From the NCBI GenBank assembly GCA_030066985.1, contig JASJAN010000022.1, forward strand, positions 1 through 64,000: a stretch of 64,000 nt of DNA, read 5' to 3'. Source of the stretch: Desulfobacterales bacterium. Its GTDB lineage: Bacteria; Desulfobacterota; Desulfobacteria; Desulfobacterales; JAHEIW01. This document shows positions 29,054 to 37,810 of this stretch, one piece after another. The translations under genes and the position numbers were made by a program. The notes under the pieces were generated by a model, which saw only the letters and a list, made by a program, of their open reading frames with translations, was not told where the DNA came from and made no database searches. How positions within the stretch are numbered: position 1 is the stretch's first letter; every line of letters begins with the position of its first letter.

Positions 29054-30209
29054 TGATGATATAATGGGATTTGCCCGTTGCGTTCTGGATGAATCGGAAG
29101 CCAAAAGATTGTCTGATCGGGCCGCTCGCAATACCGAGGCCCTTAGGCGTGCTCCGGAAAAACACCGGGATACCGATTATCGACAGGCTTTTTCGATAGA
29201 CGTTGATCGTATTTTACACGCCCACGCTTATGCACGTTATATTGACAAAACCCAGGTGTTTTCCTTGGTTCAAAATGATCATATTACGCACCGGGTGCTG
29301 CATGTCCAGTTGGTTTCTAAAATTGCACGCACCATCGGGCGATATTTAAGCTTAAACGAGGATTTAATTGAGGCGGTTGCCCTTGGGCATGACATCGGTC
29401 ATGCACCTTTTGGCCACGATGGTGAACGTTACCTTTCCGATTTGTGTCAAAACTATGGAATCGGCACATTTCAACACAATGTGCAAAGTGTACAGTTTTT
29501 AGACAAGGTTGAACGCAAGGGCCTCGGCTGGAATCTATGCCTACAGACACTCGATGGCATTTTGTGTCACGATGGCGAGGTGCACAATCAAATGCTGCAA
29601 CCCAAATCCGAAAAAGACTTTGACACGCTGGATCGTGAAATGGCGTGCAAAATAAAAGACCCCGCAACCGGTCTGGTTCCAATGACATATGAAGGATGTG
29701 TGGTTCGAATTGCTGACACCATTGCCTATATTGGCCGTGATATTGAAGATGCCATTCGGCTGGATCTAATTGATCGCTCTGATTTGCCGCGTACCAGTGT
29801 CGAATGCCTGGGCAACACCAATGGCACGATTGTTTTTAACCTGGTGACCGATATCATCCAAACCAGCTTCCAAAAAGATGTTGTGGCCTTTAGTTCAGAT
29901 GTATCGCAGGCATTACAGCGCTTGAAAAATTTCAATCTGGAGCGCATCTATCTTAATCCCAAAATAAAGGCGCATTCCGAAAAGCTCAAGAAACTCTTTG
30001 GTTTCCTTTTTGAGAAATATCTGTCCGATCTCAAACACAAAGACATGGCATCTGTTATTTTTCGGCAATTCCTCAATGGCATGTCAGAGGCGTACACAGA
30101 AACCCACAGCAGCGCAGAAATTGTGCGCGATTTTATCGCCGGTATGACAGATGCGTATTTCCTAAACCAGTGCCCGATTGACATGCGCCCATCCATCCAG
30201 CACATGTAA
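29040..30209 (+). CDS. dGTPase-like HD-domain deoxynucleotide triphosphohydrolase
   Basis: The 389-residue protein has RDTDYRQAFSIDVDRILHAHAYARYIDKTQVF, the dGTPase N-terminal signature, His in HITHRVLHV and the HD motif in LGHDIGHAPFGHDGE, with a later Asp in CVVRIADTIAYIGRDIEDA. These proteins hydrolyse dNTPs to nucleosides and triphosphate, and some protect against phages by draining dNTP pools. It overlaps the RimK-like gene by 14 bases. Confidence 0.88.
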   Translation: MKKYDDDIMGFARCVLDESEAKRLSDRAARNTEALRRAPEKHRDTDYRQAFSIDVDRILHAHAYARYIDKTQVFSLVQNDHITHRVLHVQLVSKIARTIGRYLSLNEDLIEAVALGHDIGHAPFGHDGERYLSDLCQNYGIGTFQHNVQSVQFLDKVERKGLGWNLCLQTLDGILCHDGEVHNQMLQPKSEKDFDTLDREMACKIKDPATGLVPMTYEGCVVRIADTIAYIGRDIEDAIRLDLIDRSDLPRTSVECLGNTNGTIVFNLVTDIIQTSFQKDVVAFSSDVSQALQRLKNFNLERIYLNPKIKAHSEKLKKLFGFLFEKYLSDLKHKDMASVIFRQFLNGMSEAYTETHSSAEIVRDFIAGMTDAYFLNQCPIDMRPSIQHM

Positions 30210-30303
30210 ATTTTAGAAAAAGCGCTTGAGTTTCAAACCCAAAACCCGTAAATTAGATATAAATATAATTGCTCGATATAACAAACAAATTGAGGTTTGT
30301 ATC

Positions 30304-30795
30304 ATGAAAACCATGTGGGCTCCCTGGCGGATCGAGTATATTTTAGGTGACAAAGAAAAACAGTGTATCTTCTGTGCCGCATTGGCGGATCAGGATGAAT
30401 TGACACTTTATAAAGGCCAGGTGACCATGGTGACGATGAATAAATTCCCGTACATAAACGGACACCTTCTGGTTGCACCCGTGAGGCATGTTGCCAGCCT
30501 CGATCAGCTCGCTAAGTCAGAAATGGGCGATTTGCTGGCAACCGTTGAACAATCGGTTGCGATCTTGAAAACCAGCATGCAACCCGATGGGTTCAATGTC
30601 GGCCTTAACCTGGGCAAAGTGGCCGGGGCCGGGGTCGAGGAACATCTGCATTTTCACATCGTGCCGCGCTGGTTTGGAGACACCAATGCCTTAACAGTAT
30701 TTGGTGAAGTGCGGGTAATTCCAGAGCACATTAAAGCCACTTTTAAAAACTTAAAGCCACACTTTGATAAATTAAGTATAAGCAATAAAAAATAA
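30304..30795 (+). CDS. HIT-family nucleotide hydrolase or phosphorylase
   Basis: The 163-residue protein has the histidine triad EEHLHFHIVPRW and the N-terminal zinc pair CIFC, followed by a GHLLVAPVRHVASL strand; this is the Ap4A-phosphorylase/HIT arrangement. It acts on nucleotide-phosphate anhydrides. The start at 30304, eight bases after GAGG, is preferred over the 26-codon upstream extension because MWAPWRIEYI is the normal family N-terminus. It lies in the run of nucleotide-linked genes before mutS. Confidence 0.9.
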   Translation: MKTMWAPWRIEYILGDKEKQCIFCAALADQDELTLYKGQVTMVTMNKFPYINGHLLVAPVRHVASLDQLAKSEMGDLLATVEQSVAILKTSMQPDGFNVGLNLGKVAGAGVEEHLHFHIVPRWFGDTNALTVFGEVRVIPEHIKATFKNLKPHFDKLSISNKK

Positions 30796-30932
30796 TATAT
30801 TTATAAATTTATATTATTTGGAATAAAAGCCCACGACTTGCACTTGAGTCAAAAGTTTGTCATAGTCCCCACTTTGGTGCAATACTGGCCATAAAAATAA
30901 AAGCGAACAAGCTGTGCCGTTTTGATGGACTG

Positions 30933-33551
30933 ATGAGCCCACCCAAATTAACCCCCATGCTAAAGCAATACCTCTCGATAAAAGAGGCGTATCCAGATAC
31001 GATCCTTTTTTATCGCATGGGTGATTTTTACGAGATGTTTTTTGAGGATGCCCAGGTGGCTTCACGCGTACTGGATATCACACTGACCTCCAGAAATAAA
31101 AAAGATGAATCTCCGGTGCCCATGTGTGGTGTGCCCCACCGAGCAGTTTCCGGCTATATCGCCCGAATGATCGACCACGGGTACAAAGTGGCTGTTTGTG
31201 ATCAGATTGAAGATCCCGCCAGCGCCAAAGGGCTGGTTAAGCGGGATGTTGTGCGCGTCATTACACCAGGAATGATTATCGATGACGCCTTTTTGGACAA
31301 ACGTTCACATAATTTTGTTATGGCACTGTCACGTCATGGCGGAAATTTCGGGTTGTCCTACTTGGATATCTCCACCGGTCTTTTCCGTCTGGTGGAGTCT
31401 GATGATCAAGCGGCCATTGTGGATGAATCGTTGCGATTATCCGCTCGTGAAATTTTACTGGCCGAATCGGTCAAAAACGACCCCTATATGGCCACCGTTC
31501 GGACTGCTCAAATGGACCGTGCGCTGACCTATCTGGAGGATCGGGCATTTGACACCAAACGATGCTACAACCGACTCACCGAACAGTTTAAAACGATTTC
31601 GTTAGAGGGTTTCGGATGTGAAGGAATGTCTGCCGGGATACAGGCTGCCGGCGCGCTTGTTTTCTATGTCCGCGAGACCCAGAAACAAACAATTGAGCAT
31701 CTGACCCATCTGGAAACTTACTCTCTGGGCCATTATTTGCTGGTGGATGACGCCAGTTGCCGCAATCTGGAACTTGAAAAGAACCTGCATACCAATAAGC
31801 GACGCGGCACATTAATGGGGGTTATTGACCATACGCGATCAGCCATGGGCGCGCGTTTGCTAAAAACATGGCTGCGATATCCGCTCATTGACATCAACGA
31901 CATCCGGGCCCGACACCAAGCGGTTGCTGAAGCAAAAGAAAATATCCACAGCCGTCAGAGCCTGCGTGATCTGTTAAAATCAGTGTTTGATATCGAACGG
32001 GTTAGTACCAAAATCGTTATGGGGCACGCCAATGCCCGGGATTTAATTGCGCTTAAACGATCACTGATGACCCTGCCGCACATTCACACCCTAGTGTCAA
32101 AGCTGGCATCGGCCCTTTTCAGCTGGGACGATAATCTCAACCCCTTATATCAATTGTCAGATTTAATCGAAAAGGCGATCCGGGAGGATGCGCCGCCGAC
32201 CACCAGCGAAGGCGGTATGATCAAAGCGGGCTATGATGATGCTCTGGATGAACTTGTTAAAATCAGTCAGGATGGAAAAGGCTGGCTGGCCAATCTGGAA
32301 ATCCAGGAACGCAAAGCGACCGGGATCACTGCCTTAAAGGTACGGTATAACAAGGTTTTCGGTTACTATATCGAAGTGCCCAAAAGTCGCTCCTCTGAAG
32401 TGCCGGCCAACTATGTGCGCAAGCAAACCCTGGTCAATGCCGAGCGCTATATCACTGACGAGTTGAAAACCTTTGAAACAAAGGTTATAAATGCAGAAGA
32501 TCAGCGCGCCGCCCTTGAGCTTGAGATTTTCAATCAAATCAGACAGGAAGTGGTTCAGCAGTATAAACATCTTGAAAGCGCGGCTCAATTTTTGGCGCGC
32601 TTGGATTGCTTGCTAAATCTGGCTGAGGTTGCCGATCAAAATGATTATTGTCAACCAGAAATGACCCTTGATGGTCTAATCGATATCGAGGACGGGCGGC
32701 ATCCGGTGATTGAAAAAATGATCACCGCCGAACGGTTTGTACCCAATACGGTTTCGCTGGACAATGAAACCAACCAGATCCTGCTGATCACAGGGCCCAA
32801 TATGGCTGGAAAATCAACAGTGCTGAGACAGGTGGCCCTGTTGGTCATTATGGCCCAAATGGGATCGTTTATTCCGGCCCGCAAGGCGACGATCGGTGTC
32901 GTTGATCGGATTTTCACAAGAGTCGGCGCGTTGGACAATCTGTCCCACGGACAGAGCACCTTTATGGTTGAGATGCAGGAAACAGCCAACATTCTCAACA
33001 ATGCCGGTGAGCGCAGTTTGATTATAATGGATGAAATCGGCCGTGGAACCAGCACCTATGATGGGCTCAGTATTGCCTGGGCTGTTGTCGAGTATCTACA
33101 CGATTTGCATAAGACCGGCGTGAAAACCCTGTTTGCGACCCACTATCATGAATTAACGGAGCTGGCCCAGCAAAAACCGCGGGTTAAAAACTATAACATC
33201 GCAGTGAAGGAATGGAACGACGAAATTATCTTCTTGCGAAAATTGGTAGAAGGCGCCACCAATCGCAGCTATGGTATTCAGGTGGCCCGTTTGGCTGGTA
33301 TACCGGAAAAGGTCATCAACCGATCCAAAAAAATTCTATACCGCATCGAGAACCAGGAACAGGAAATGGCCGACTCCTTTTCTGATCTAAAAGAACCCTC
33401 GCAAGGTTCGGTACAGATGGACTTGTTTCACCATAAAAAAAATTGGTTTGTGGATAAGCTGGCCAAGGTGGATATTGGCAAAATGACACCGCTGGAGGCA
33501 CTCAACTACCTCAACGAGCTCCAGCAAAAAGCCAAAGATGTTGCGGAATAG
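30933..33551 (+). CDS. mutS: DNA mismatch repair protein MutS
   Basis: The 872-residue protein has the mismatch-recognition Phe32-x-Glu34 in GDFYEMFFEDA, the core and clamp domains, and the ABC-type ATPase with TGPNMAGKST, the DEIGRGTSTYDG Walker B and the helix-turn-helix end. The length is typical for MutS1. MutS finds mismatches and recruits MutL, which is not in this window. The gap of 137 bases upstream is AT-rich and may hold a weak promoter. Confidence 0.97.
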   Translation: MSPPKLTPMLKQYLSIKEAYPDTILFYRMGDFYEMFFEDAQVASRVLDITLTSRNKKDESPVPMCGVPHRAVSGYIARMIDHGYKVAVCDQIEDPASAKGLVKRDVVRVITPGMIIDDAFLDKRSHNFVMALSRHGGNFGLSYLDISTGLFRLVESDDQAAIVDESLRLSAREILLAESVKNDPYMATVRTAQMDRALTYLEDRAFDTKRCYNRLTEQFKTISLEGFGCEGMSAGIQAAGALVFYVRETQKQTIEHLTHLETYSLGHYLLVDDASCRNLELEKNLHTNKRRGTLMGVIDHTRSAMGARLLKTWLRYPLIDINDIRARHQAVAEAKENIHSRQSLRDLLKSVFDIERVSTKIVMGHANARDLIALKRSLMTLPHIHTLVSKLASALFSWDDNLNPLYQLSDLIEKAIREDAPPTTSEGGMIKAGYDDALDELVKISQDGKGWLANLEIQERKATGITALKVRYNKVFGYYIEVPKSRSSEVPANYVRKQTLVNAERYITDELKTFETKVINAEDQRAALELEIFNQIRQEVVQQYKHLESAAQFLARLDCLLNLAEVADQNDYCQPEMTLDGLIDIEDGRHPVIEKMITAERFVPNTVSLDNETNQILLITGPNMAGKSTVLRQVALLVIMAQMGSFIPARKATIGVVDRIFTRVGALDNLSHGQSTFMVEMQETANILNNAGERSLIIMDEIGRGTSTYDGLSIAWAVVEYLHDLHKTGVKTLFATHYHELTELAQQKPRVKNYNIAVKEWNDEIIFLRKLVEGATNRSYGIQVARLAGIPEKVINRSKKILYRIENQEQEMADSFSDLKEPSQGSVQMDLFHHKKNWFVDKLAKVDIGKMTPLEALNYLNELQQKAKDVAE

Positions 33552-33627
33552 AACCAGTGAACAAATCGTGTATGGATCGCGCCTAAATCGAAAGTGCACC
33601 ATGTTTCTGACTTGATGGAATGATGCA

Positions 33628-35706
33628 ATGCTGCTGAATGCACACCGAAAATCCGATCTGCTTACTGCAAAATGTGGCACACGCTTTATTGCTCTGTGGT
33701 TTCTGGCTGCTGTGGTGCTTTATTCCGGTATTTCGTTGGCGGCCCCGCGCGACGTGTATTATGAAGCCGAAACTTGCTACCGCAGTTTGCGTCAGGATCC
33801 TAAAAAAATAAAATACCGCCACAACTGGATGCGGTGCATTAAAAAATTTCAATCAGTCTATAAACAGGATCCTGACGGGCCATGGGCAGCAGCCGGTCTT
33901 TACATGTCGGCCAAGCTGTATCAGGGTCTGGCCAAATATTCAGGGCAAGCATCAGATTTGACTGAAGCCCGGGACCTTTTTGAAAGAGTGGTCCAGCGCT
34001 ATCCAAAAAGCCGTTACCGGCAAAAAGCCAGCTTTGAGCTGCGCCAGATGGGCAAACCCGTCGTTGCGAAAAAAGCGCCAGCACCCCAAAAAGCGACAAC
34101 AGTAAAAAAGACAACGCCAAAAGATACCTATATCAGCGCCGAGGCTTGCTACCGTAACCTGCGAAAAAGCAATCAGAAAATGAAATACCGCAGCAACTGG
34201 CAGCGCTGCATCGATCAATTCCAGTCCGTTTTCAATCAGGATCCGCAAGGTCCCTGGGCAGCAGCCGGCCTTTTTATGGTGGCGACCCTTCATCAGCGGC
34301 TATATTCCTATTCAAAATCTTCAAATGACCTTGCGACCGCATCCGATACATACCATCAGATTATCTCGCAATTTCCTGAAAGCCGCTATAAAGCCAAAGC
34401 CCGTGCTGAAATCAAGAAAATGCCGTACGTTGCAAAAAAGTCGCCAAGAGGCCCATCAGATCCCATTGGGGAAAAAATCAAGACCAGTGAGGCGCGCAAG
34501 ACAGCTCCCCCGGCTGAGCGCAAGCCTGCAGTCCGGGCTGCGCCCGGCGGAATGGTGACAGTCACCAACCTGCGTCACTGGTCAAATCCCAACTATACCC
34601 GGGTTGTGGTTGATGTTGATAGAGAAACCACTTATTACCACCATTTGCTTAAGAAAGATCCTTCCATCAACAAGCCCCAGCGTCTTTATGTTGATTTAAG
34701 CAACAGCCGACTGAGCAAAGATATCCGCAAAAGCATTCGGATTCATGACAATTTGCTGAGTGATGCGCGTGCTGGTCAGTATTCAAAAGACTCTGTCAGG
34801 GTAGTGGTTGATATTAAATCTTTTGAAACCTATAAGATTTTTTCACTCAAAGACCCGTTTCGCATCGTCATTGACGTGTGGGGCTCCAAAACCGCCAAAA
34901 AATCACCCAAAACCGGCCTGGCGCCCACTGTTAAAAAGGGCGGCAAAATCCCACCCGGCTCGCTGGCTAAACAACTGGCGCTGGGAGTTCAACGCGTCGT
35001 CATTGATCCGGGGCATGGCGGCAAAGATTACGGCGCACCCGGTTACCTTAGAGGCGTTCACGAAAAAAACGTGGTCCTGCAGATTTCCAAACGACTGGCA
35101 AAAAAGATCAAAACAGAACTGGGTTTGGAAGTCATTCTCACCCGTAATTCTGATCGTTTTTTAACCTTGGAGGAACGCACGGCATTTGCCAATACCAGAA
35201 ATGCCGATCTGTTTATATCAATTCATACCAATGCATCGCGAGACCGCAGAGCTTACGGTCTTGAAACCTACTTTTTGAACCTGGCCACGGATGAAGAGGC
35301 CATTCGGGTGGCCGCCATGGAAAACGCCACATCCACAAAGAATATTAGCGATCTGCAAAAGATACTATTTGATCTGATGCAAAACGCGAAAATTAACGAA
35401 TCCAGCCGTCTGGCTTCATTTGTGCAAACTTCCATGGTTGGACATCTGCGTAACAAGCGCTACACGCGTGTAAAAAGCAAAGGTGTCAAACAGGCACCTT
35501 TTTATGTCCTTTTAGGTGCGCAGATGCCGTCTATTCTAGTTGAAACGGCTTTTATCAGCAACCCTCGCGAATGCAAACGTCTGGTCAATCCCAAATACCA
35601 AGACCGCATCGCAGAAGGTATCGTTAAAGGAATTCGAAACTATATCAAAGCCACCAGCCCGACTGCATTTCAAAAACAATCTCACCAGATCCAACCCCGG
35701 GGATAG
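33628..35706 (+). CDS. N-acetylmuramoyl-L-alanine amidase (AmiC-like) with duplicated N-terminal domain
   Basis: The 692-residue protein has a signal peptide, two tandem copies of an approximately 100-residue TPR-like domain (DVYYEAETCYRSLR and DTYISAEACYRNLR at the starts, each with GPWAAAGL), an AMIN-type domain around residues 310-420 and a C-terminal amidase_3 domain. The amidase has VVIDPGHGGKDYGAPG, a His in SIHTNA and Glu in ILVETAFIS as zinc and catalytic residues. It cleaves peptide stems off glycan strands in cell division. It starts 76 bases after mutS. Confidence 0.93.
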   Translation: MLLNAHRKSDLLTAKCGTRFIALWFLAAVVLYSGISLAAPRDVYYEAETCYRSLRQDPKKIKYRHNWMRCIKKFQSVYKQDPDGPWAAAGLYMSAKLYQGLAKYSGQASDLTEARDLFERVVQRYPKSRYRQKASFELRQMGKPVVAKKAPAPQKATTVKKTTPKDTYISAEACYRNLRKSNQKMKYRSNWQRCIDQFQSVFNQDPQGPWAAAGLFMVATLHQRLYSYSKSSNDLATASDTYHQIISQFPESRYKAKARAEIKKMPYVAKKSPRGPSDPIGEKIKTSEARKTAPPAERKPAVRAAPGGMVTVTNLRHWSNPNYTRVVVDVDRETTYYHHLLKKDPSINKPQRLYVDLSNSRLSKDIRKSIRIHDNLLSDARAGQYSKDSVRVVVDIKSFETYKIFSLKDPFRIVIDVWGSKTAKKSPKTGLAPTVKKGGKIPPGSLAKQLALGVQRVVIDPGHGGKDYGAPGYLRGVHEKNVVLQISKRLAKKIKTELGLEVILTRNSDRFLTLEERTAFANTRNADLFISIHTNASRDRRAYGLETYFLNLATDEEAIRVAAMENATSTKNISDLQKILFDLMQNAKINESSRLASFVQTSMVGHLRNKRYTRVKSKGVKQAPFYVLLGAQMPSILVETAFISNPRECKRLVNPKYQDRIAEGIVKGIRNYIKATSPTAFQKQSHQIQPRG

Positions 35707-35712
35707 CCTTCA

Positions 35713-36615
35713 ATGACGGACAAACCATCCGATATGGCTCCGCCTTTTAATCCTTATCTGGCCCTGATCGTGGGCACTTTGGCTGTGTCTACCGGCGCCA
35801 TTTTCGCGCGCCTGGCAGATGCGCCCGCGCTGGTCATCGCTGCCTACCGTGTGGGTCTGGCAACGCTTATCCTAACGCCCATTACCTGGTGGAAAGCCCG
35901 TGAGGAAATTAAAAGTCTATCAAAACAGGATCTAAAACTGGCAGTCATCTCCGGTTTTTTTCTGGCCCTTCATTTTGCAACCTGGATATCCTCGCTGGAT
36001 TACACATCGGTGGCCAACAGCGTCGTGCTGGTCAATACCAACCCGCTCTGGGTTGGCCTGTTAACGCCTCTTATTGCCAAAGAACGGGTTCAACGGGCGG
36101 CAGTGTACAGCATTTGCATCAGTGTGATCGGCGGCGCCATCATTGGTTACGGTGATTTTGCCACTGGCGGAAAAGCGCTATTGGGCGACGGACTTGCGCT
36201 GGCCGGCAGTATCTGTGCTGCCATTTATTTACTTTTAGGCCGCAGTTTGCGGCGTAAGCTGTCTTTGTTGGCTTATATCTTCATTTGTTATGGCAGTGCA
36301 GCAGTTATTCTGTGGGCTATCGTGCTGGTTTTAAGAATGCCGATAACCGGCTTTAGTCACGGTACAGTAGCTGCTTTTTTGGGCATGGCGCTCATTGCCC
36401 AAATTATGGGGCACAGCACCTATAATTGGGCTTTGAGGTGGCTCAGTGCCGGCCTCATCGCCGTCAGCCTGCTGGGCGAGCCCATCGGCAGCACGATTAT
36501 GGCTTATTTTCTTTTTGACGAAGGCCTGACGGTTTATAAAGTGGTCGGTGGTGTTATCATTCTATCAGCCATTTATATAGCAGCCTCCAGCGAAAGCCGC
36601 AGCAACCAAAAATAA
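35713..36615 (+). CDS. EamA-family (DMT) transporter
   Basis: The 300-residue protein has ten predicted membrane helices in two EamA repeats, with the first repeat running through YRVGLATLILTPITWW and the second ending in GGVIILSAIYIAAS. DMT proteins export amino acids or other metabolites. The gene begins six bases after the amidase stop and is in the same transcript. Substrate is unknown. Confidence 0.9.
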   Translation: MTDKPSDMAPPFNPYLALIVGTLAVSTGAIFARLADAPALVIAAYRVGLATLILTPITWWKAREEIKSLSKQDLKLAVISGFFLALHFATWISSLDYTSVANSVVLVNTNPLWVGLLTPLIAKERVQRAAVYSICISVIGGAIIGYGDFATGGKALLGDGLALAGSICAAIYLLLGRSLRRKLSLLAYIFICYGSAAVILWAIVLVLRMPITGFSHGTVAAFLGMALIAQIMGHSTYNWALRWLSAGLIAVSLLGEPIGSTIMAYFLFDEGLTVYKVVGGVIILSAIYIAASSESRSNQK

Positions 36616-36633
36616 ATCCTTTCGATTTAAAAT

Positions 36634-36662
36634 TTGACAAAGTTTGTTTAGTACTTTATCTG
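36634..36662 (+). promoter_or_regulatory. possible promoter of the enoyl-CoA hydratase gene
   Basis: TTGACA (36634-36639) is perfect, a 17-base spacer follows and the -10 element is TATCTG (36657-36662), three of six matches. Confidence 0.4.
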
Positions 36663-36700
36663 AGACTTACTTATATTAATGCAAGGGAAGGAGATATCTT

Positions 36701-37492
36701 ATGGCATACGAAAATATCATCTATCAGGTTGACGAAGGGATTGCGACCATTACCTTTAATCGACCTAAAGCCCTCAATGCTTTGAATGCCGCCCTTTTGG
36801 AAGAATTATCACAGGCCCTGGACGTCATTGAGACTGATGAAACGATTCGGGTTTTGATCCTTACCGGTGCTGGTGACAAAGCGTTTGTGGCCGGGGCCGA
36901 TATTTCCGAACTGGCTACTTATAATTCATTGACAGCCAAGCTTTTTGCTCAAAACGGGCATGCCATTTTCGCCAGACTGCAGGCGTTGCCAATCGCTGTG
37001 ATCGCAGCTGTCAATGGGTTTGCCTTGGGTGGCGGCACAGAAATCGCGATTGCCTGTGATTTTATTTATGCCTCGGAAAACGCTAAATTCGGTCAACCGG
37101 AAATCAATTTAGGGCTAATTCCGGGGTTTGGCGGCACGCAGCGTCTGCCGCGTTTAATTGGCGCCAATCGGGCCAAAGAGTTGGTCTTCACCGGTAAAAT
37201 GATCTCTGCGGCCGAAGCCGAAAAAATCGGGTTGGCCAATAAAGTGGTTCCTGCAGATCAATTGATGGCTGAAGTCATGCAAACCGCCAGGGAGATTGCC
37301 GCCAAAGGAAAAGTCTCTCTAAGGGCTGCAAAACAGGCCATTAACCACGGTTTAAATACGGATTTGGCCACCGGCATTCACATTGAGGTCGAGGGCTTTG
37401 GCATGTGTTATGGCAGCGCCGACGCCAAAGAGGGCACAGCCGCATTTCTTGAAAAGCGCAAAGCAGATTTCAAAGGCAGTTTGAAGGATTAA
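36701..37492 (+). CDS. enoyl-CoA hydratase (crotonase)
   Basis: The 263-residue protein has both catalytic glutamates of hydratases, Glu114 in GGGTEIAIACD and Glu134 in GQPEINLGLIPGFGG, and the oxyanion AFVAGADISEL. It should hydrate short-chain enoyl-CoA in beta-oxidation or butanoate metabolism. AAGGAG stands ahead of the ATG. The other crotonase in this window (10675) lacks both glutamates. No other beta-oxidation gene is adjacent. Confidence 0.92.
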   Translation: MAYENIIYQVDEGIATITFNRPKALNALNAALLEELSQALDVIETDETIRVLILTGAGDKAFVAGADISELATYNSLTAKLFAQNGHAIFARLQALPIAVIAAVNGFALGGGTEIAIACDFIYASENAKFGQPEINLGLIPGFGGTQRLPRLIGANRAKELVFTGKMISAAEAEKIGLANKVVPADQLMAEVMQTAREIAAKGKVSLRAAKQAINHGLNTDLATGIHIEVEGFGMCYGSADAKEGTAAFLEKRKADFKGSLKD

Positions 37493-37537
37493 GCAAACCC
37501 GGCTGCTGGCAGTCGCCAGTGACCAGAAGATTTGCTC

Positions 37538-37792
37538 ATGGAAAATAAACAAAAATCCACATTTCAATTGATCTGGGGTCTTTTGCTGCTGATGGCCGGT
37601 ATCGGAGTTTTCTTTCGGATTCCCCAGATTATGCCGGAAATAAAGAAGATTGAGCACTTTGGCCCCTATATGGTCTTTATCTATTTTTGTTTTTATTTAG
37701 TTGGTATTCTGCTGGTGGTCGGCGGCGGGAAAAAAGTATTTAATTATCTAAAAACAACAAAAGCAGAAAGCACTGGAGAAAATACAGAATAA
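37538..37792 (+). CDS. small protein with two membrane segments
   Basis: This 84-residue protein has two hydrophobic stretches (STFQLIWGLLLLMAGIGVFF and FGPYMVFIYFCFYLVGILLVVGGG) joined by a short loop and a basic tail. I do not recognise the family. It follows the enoyl-CoA hydratase by 45 bases on the same strand and may share its transcript. I start at the ATG at 37538. Confidence 0.6.
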   Translation: MENKQKSTFQLIWGLLLLMAGIGVFFRIPQIMPEIKKIEHFGPYMVFIYFCFYLVGILLVVGGGKKVFNYLKTTKAESTGENTE

Positions 37793-37810
37793 GTGCTTTT
37801 GACATGCGAT

